A stretch of DNA of 39,976 nucleotides from Thermoplasmata archaeon (GTDB lineage: Archaea > Thermoplasmatota > Thermoplasmata > Lutacidiplasmatales > UBA184), in NCBI GenBank assembly GCA_021827405.1, contig JAKAVY010000014.1, forward strand, positions 1 to 39,976. Direction: 5' to 3'. How positions within the stretch are numbered: position 1 is the stretch's first letter; each line of letters begins with the position of its first letter. Under the pieces are notes generated by a model. It saw nothing but the letters and a program-made list of their open reading frames with translations, had not been told where the DNA came from and ran no database searches. The translations under genes and the position numbers were made by a program. Positions 37,701 through 39,976 of this stretch are shown piece by piece.

Positions 37701-39976
37701 CCCGGCTCGCGGAGGGAGGAGGTGGCCGAAGGGTCAGGGACCACCGAGACCCGGACGGGCGTGGCGTTCGCGCCGACTCCCGTGGCATCGACGAGCCGGG
37801 CGGTCACGGTGTAGGTCCCGGCCTGCTGGTAAGCATGACCGGCCGGCGCGGGCACCGGCGCGCTCCCATCCCCGAAGTCTACCGTTTCCGTGGACCAGGG
37901 CCCCGTGCCTCCCTGGACCTCGAGGGAGGCCTCCAGGGCCTCTCCCACATCCACCCGGGCCGCGCTCAGGACCAGGGCCACCTGCGGGAGGGGGTGAACG
38001 GTGAGCGGGGAAGAGGAGAGGACCCGGTCCCCCAGGGCATCGGTGACCTGGAGGGAGAGGACCTGCGAACCCGGCTCCGGGAGGTCCAGCGTCTCGGGAA
38101 ACCTCCCGGTGGTGCCGGCAAAGGTCACCGCGGGGCCATCGGAGACGTTGAGGGTCCCCGCGTAGGGAGGGACCCCACCTCCCACGGTCACCGTGAGAGA
38201 GAGGGACCCCACGTCCGTGGCCGTCGTGGGGAGCTCGAGGGCCGCGCCGAGCGCGGGGGCCACCGAGACCGTGGCATGGGTGAAGGCCTCCAGGCCGCCG
38301 GAATCCTGGACCGATGCGGAAAGGGTCAAAGGCCCCGGCACCCGAGGGACCCACGGGACCTCCAGGAGTCCCCCGAGCACCGGACCCAAGGGGAGGGAGA
38401 CCCCATCGGAGCCCTCTACGTCCACCTGGTACGGCGGGGTCCCGCCGCTCAAGAGGAGGGCCAAGGAGACCGGGAGGCCTACCTCGGCCGGGGGGAGCGG
38501 GCTCAGGAAGCCGGCGGTGAGCGGCGCCACCCCGGTGAGCGGGAACGACGCGGAGACGTTCGCCTGGTCCGCGTCCTCGACGCTCAAGGTGGCCACCACG
38601 CTGCCCGCCGAGTCCAGCGTCCCGCGGAACGTGACCACCCCCGGGCTCGAGAGCGAGCCCTCTTGCGCGGTCATCGCGGTCACCGGGGAGGAGAAGCTGA
38701 GGTCCCAGTGGTAGGGAGCCAATCCCCCGGAGACGGTCCCCCACAGGGTGAAGGGGCTGCCGGTGGCCAGGGGGGTGGCCGAGCCCGTCAAGGTGGCCTG
38801 GGGGTCGGGCAGGACCCGGCCCACCTCCTCCGAGGCGGAGAAGGCGACCCCGGAGGCGTCCCGTCCGCTCCCGGAGAGGACGACCGGCCCCGGGTCCGGG
38901 ACGGAGAACGGCTCGGGGTAGACGCCCGGCGCCGGGAAGGTCCCCTCAAGGGAAGGGCCCCCCAGGTAGGGTTCCCAGGAGATCGTGTAGGGAGGCGTCC
39001 CGCCCGCGATGGTCAAGGTCTCGGCGAGGGGAAGACCGACGTCGGCATCGGGGGGACTGGCGGCCAGGCTCAAGGTGGGAAGCGGGGCCACCGAGTCGGA
39101 GACCTCCGGGGCCTGGGTGCTCCTTCCGGAGGAGTCGTGGACGATGAGGCTGATCCCCAGGGGACCCGGGGTGCTGGGGTCCACCGTGAAGTTCGCCCCT
39201 TGCACGGACCCGGTCCCCCGAGAAGCCTGCCAGGCGTACGCGTAGGGAGGGGTGCCTCCGGTCACGGACGCGCTGAAGGTCACCGGGACGCCCACGTCGG
39301 AGACCCCGGGGCCGCTCACGGCCGCGAGCAGGGTGTCCCCCACGACCACCGGGGTGCTGGCCGGGACGGAGATGACCTCCCCGAGGGCGTCGGAGACGTT
39401 GGCCTGGGGGCGGTAGTCCCCGAGGGCATAGGTATGGGAGACCACGTCGGTGCCCGGGGCCGGGAGGACGGAGAGCTCCTCGCTGCCGTCGCCGAAGCGA
39501 TAGCGCACCTGGTACGGGCCGGTCCCCCCGTAGACCGGCAGTTGGAGGACGACCGGGGTGCCGGCGGTCGCCGGGTCGGGCGAGATGGAGAACGGGCCGG
39601 CCTCGAGCACCGGCTCGAGCGCGACGGAGGCGTTCGCCGTGAGGGTGAAGGGGCCGGTGACGCCCAGGACCGCATAGCCGGTCACCGTGACCTGGGCGGT
39701 GGCGTTCACCGGGGAGAGCACGGAAGCGGCGGTCAGGGTGGTGGAGAGGGCGTCGGTCGGGGAGAGGGAGCCGGCCCCGGTCGCGTTCAAGAGGACCCAG
39801 CGGACGCTCTGGACCACCACGGGGTCGGCGGGGAAGACGCTCTCGACCTCGGCGGTAAGGCTCTGGGAGGTGTCCGCGAGAAGCGTGGCCGACGGAGGGT
39901 CGATGGAAAGGAGGGCGTAGTCGTTCCCGCTCTCGGGGGCGGCGGTGCCGGGGGTGGGGGCCTGGGAGGGAGCGCT
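34766..39976 (-). CDS. Giant PKD/Ig-like-repeat surface protein with membrane helix and winged-helix-like cytoplasmic tail (5' end outside window)
   Basis: At least 1,736 residues; the frame is open to the window edge, so the true start lies outside. About 14 tandem beta-sandwich domains of roughly 86 residues (about residues 110-1330) each contain a DVG-P or EVG-P entry strand and a GG-x-PPY or GG-x-GP core; several keep the PKD FGDG. Two Big-1/invasin-like domains follow (DAFGN, DVYGNPLSGYPVTAQAPG). A helix near residues 1623-1645 (LLGLVLLALFLGGLLGSALFF) ends in RFRRKGRK, so the tail is cytoplasmic. The tail has the helix-helix-wing form EELLEQVEA...GRELEALAASGKVHREED...TRYYPG. Many Asn-X-Ser/Thr sites suggest glycosylation. 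It shares ATGA with the pilin-like gene, so it belongs to that operon. Confidence 0.93.
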   Translation of the reverse strand, partial: SAPSQAPTPGTAAPESGNDYALLSIDPPSATLLADTSQSLTAEVESVFPADPVVVQSVRWVLLNATGAGSLSPTDALSTTLTAASVLSPVNATAQVTVTGYAVLGVTGPFTLTANASVALEPVLEAGPFSISPDPATAGTPVVLQLPVYGGTGPYQVRYRFGDGSEELSVLPAPGTDVVSHTYALGDYRPQANVSDALGEVISVPASTPVVVGDTLLAAVSGPGVSDVGVPVTFSASVTGGTPPYAYAWQASRGTGSVQGANFTVDPSTPGPLGISLIVHDSSGRSTQAPEVSDSVAPLPTLSLAASPPDADVGLPLAETLTIAGGTPPYTISWEPYLGGPSLEGTFPAPGVYPEPFSVPDPGPVVLSGSGRDASGVAFSASEEVGRVLPDPQATLTGSATPLATGSPFTLWGTVSGGLAPYHWDLSFSSPVTAMTAQEGSLSSPGVVTFRGTLDSAGSVVATLSVEDADQANVSASFPLTGVAPLTAGFLSPLPPAEVGLPVSLALLLSGGTPPYQVDVEGSDGVSLPLGPVLGGLLEVPWVPRVPGPLTLSASVQDSGGLEAFTHATVSVAPALGAALELPTTATDVGSLSLTVTVGGGVPPYAGTLNVSDGPAVTFAGTTGRFPETLDLPEPGSQVLSLQVTDALGDRVLSSSPLTVHPLPQVALVLSAARVDVGEALEASLEVQGGTGPWSTETVDFGDGSAPVPAPAGHAYQQAGTYTVTARLVDATGVGANATPVRVSVVPDPSATSSLREPGVDVGLATSFESQVSFGVPPYNYSWQFGDGTGSSLADPTTVFWVPGLYQVSLTVTDAQGTTASAPPLNVSVAPAPTLLLQSNESTPEVGEPVLLSALVLGGSSPENLLWTMPGLSGSGGSSVSYTFPQAGTQTVRVVLTDGAGAQVASSLTLPVAPALSLGPVLVPSPAAEVGVAFPLAAQEVGGVGPFTYRWQLGSLLEVGLGLADLTLTPGQAGSVNGTLEVTDATGTRVYQSLSFPVVPHVSLGLGASATEVDEGSSVSFEATADGGYGNLSYHWEVPPGLPFSSDGPFATASTVTPGRYVIGLTVEDGLGATAQGALVLTVNPALVLSLSSKIPTTDVGLPTPVDASMQGGTPPYSSGWVLPPGASVLPSGALLFSRPGDYTLEAWARDQAGATVELSLNVSVLPAPSDGPWSGPSTVAVGVPEPYTWTPEGGSLPWSGGLEVLGLGSYPGLNATFTFPHPGNYTLVGQAVDAAGAVLTSEENVTAMADPLALELDVPVPEGLLPFLPTLTGVVEGGMAPFEGRVLGVSNLSSTWVPIPSDGTWNLTLPIDAPGGDSVTLEVRDALGKQVEQTTWLDGLAEPPAPLLTTPAAQAGVPETLVATWPDPWSSPGEIVSETWWGPGLTGDRGGTATFLENRSGMVAVAFSVSVFAPDRTLLTNLTFYTRVEVRPGPVVGWMLPDLSAEGFAGQNVSVAVAEVDAFGNVNTTASGNATLQAWQGAGALGDPELSPVEGGWARFLLSEERAGNVSYVLSAPGGPSLTFSYTWIADPEEGVLRVASYSVHGPDLFLTVEATDVYGNPLSGYPVTAQAPGLTPVSGVAEAGRVTLLLPGAGSALRVNVTGPYGAATTVLLPGPGSPPPDLLGLVLLALFLGGLLGSALFFRFRRKGRKAPPPLTDGREELLEQVEATPGEEADSLGALAQMKGWPGDDAGRELEALAASGKVHREEDAEGKTRYYPGPAPKSEETAREGAL
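36000..39640 (-). repeat. Array of about 14 diverged coding repeats in the giant surface protein
   Basis: On the plus strand the recurring pieces read GTAGGGAGG or GTACGG followed by GTCCC or CTCCC, the complement of codons for GG-x-PPY. They occur near 39510, 39241, 38986, 38710, 38430, 38161, 37895, 37637, 37395, 37135, 36880, 36622, 36380 and 36122. Spacing is 242-280 bases, about 260 on average, one Ig-like domain each. The copies are clearly diverged at DNA level, so this is an old domain array, not a recent tandem duplication. Confidence 0.8.

Noticed and set aside
36000-39640. Recent tandem DNA duplication in the giant gene
   Set aside because: Repeat units vary in length (242-280 bases) and share only short motifs, so they are diverged protein domains and not recent copies.
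30324-39976. Integrated conjugative element or prophage
   Set aside because: No integrase, relaxase, coupling ATPase, tRNA attachment site or flanking direct repeats is visible. The edge at 39976 is open, so an element extending outside cannot be excluded.
1-39976. tRNA, rRNA or insertion sequence
   Set aside because: No TPsiC-like sequences in a cloverleaf context, no rRNA signature segments and no transposase motifs were recognised on either strand.

Overview
The window is very GC-rich DNA that reads as an archaeal chromosome, most likely a high-GC member of the Thermoplasmatota; this placement is an inference, since no rRNA or tRNA gene is present. The evidence is of four kinds. Many first genes of transcription units have an AT-rich TATA-like box about 24-31 bases before the start codon and no room for a leader, while some internal genes carry Shine-Dalgarno-like GAGG/GGAGG stretches. 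There is a multi-subunit 2-oxoacid:ferredoxin oxidoreductase. There is a Dpm1-like glycosyltransferase. There are very large secreted proteins of the kind common in that phylum (an S53 protease and a PKD-like repeat protein).

Region by region. 1-4564 (minus): the N-terminal 1,521 codons of a secreted S53 (kumamolisin-type) endopeptidase with a long C-terminal coiled coil. 5007-7293 (plus): a copper module, a 46-residue YHS protein followed by a Cu+-exporting P1B ATPase with its own YHS domain, preceded by a dyad that sits where transcription should start. 7386-10252 (plus): a GH15 glucoamylase/trehalase-type hydrolase and a stand-alone Cas4-like iron-sulfur nuclease. 10469-11594 (plus): a VOC-family gene interrupted by an in-frame TAG, then an unknown gene with a hairpin leader. 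11624-16567: a branched-chain aminotransferase (minus) divergent from a plus-strand operon for 2-oxoacid:ferredoxin oxidoreductase (gamma-delta fusion, alpha, beta) and a tandem UspA protein. 16702-22629: a methyltransferase, an atypical SDR and a 38-residue membrane peptide that appear to share one TATA box, a membrane-anchored surface protein, a regulator built from an internal duplication, an RmlD-like protein and a rhodanese. 22673-27194: a probable glycan-export/glycosylation patch (MOP-type flippase, epimerase-like SDR, methyltransferase, Dpm1-like glycosyltransferase). 27221-29736: a small membrane protein, a LURP-one/scramblase-like protein, a LysE exporter and a DUF998 membrane protein.

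The most striking part is 30324-39976 (minus). Six genes overlap or nearly touch: a giant PKD-like surface protein that runs off the window, a VirB2-like two-helix pilin candidate, a VirB6-like polytopic protein, a PrgI/VirB3-like protein, a four-helix membrane protein and a VirB4-type ATPase. The order and membrane architecture match a minimal type IV secretion or DNA-transfer apparatus of the archaeal Ced/Ted kind, here apparently tied to a giant adhesin-like protein with a cytoplasmic winged-helix-like tail. A further small gene downstream has its own promoter inside the end of the ATPase gene.

Functional links. Aminotransferase plus oxidoreductase would channel 2-oxo acids to acyl-CoA and reduced ferredoxin. 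The flippase/epimerase/glycosyltransferase patch could supply glycans for the abundant Asn-X-Ser/Thr sites on the surface proteins. The surface proteins, protease and transfer machine together suggest a cell with an elaborate exterior.
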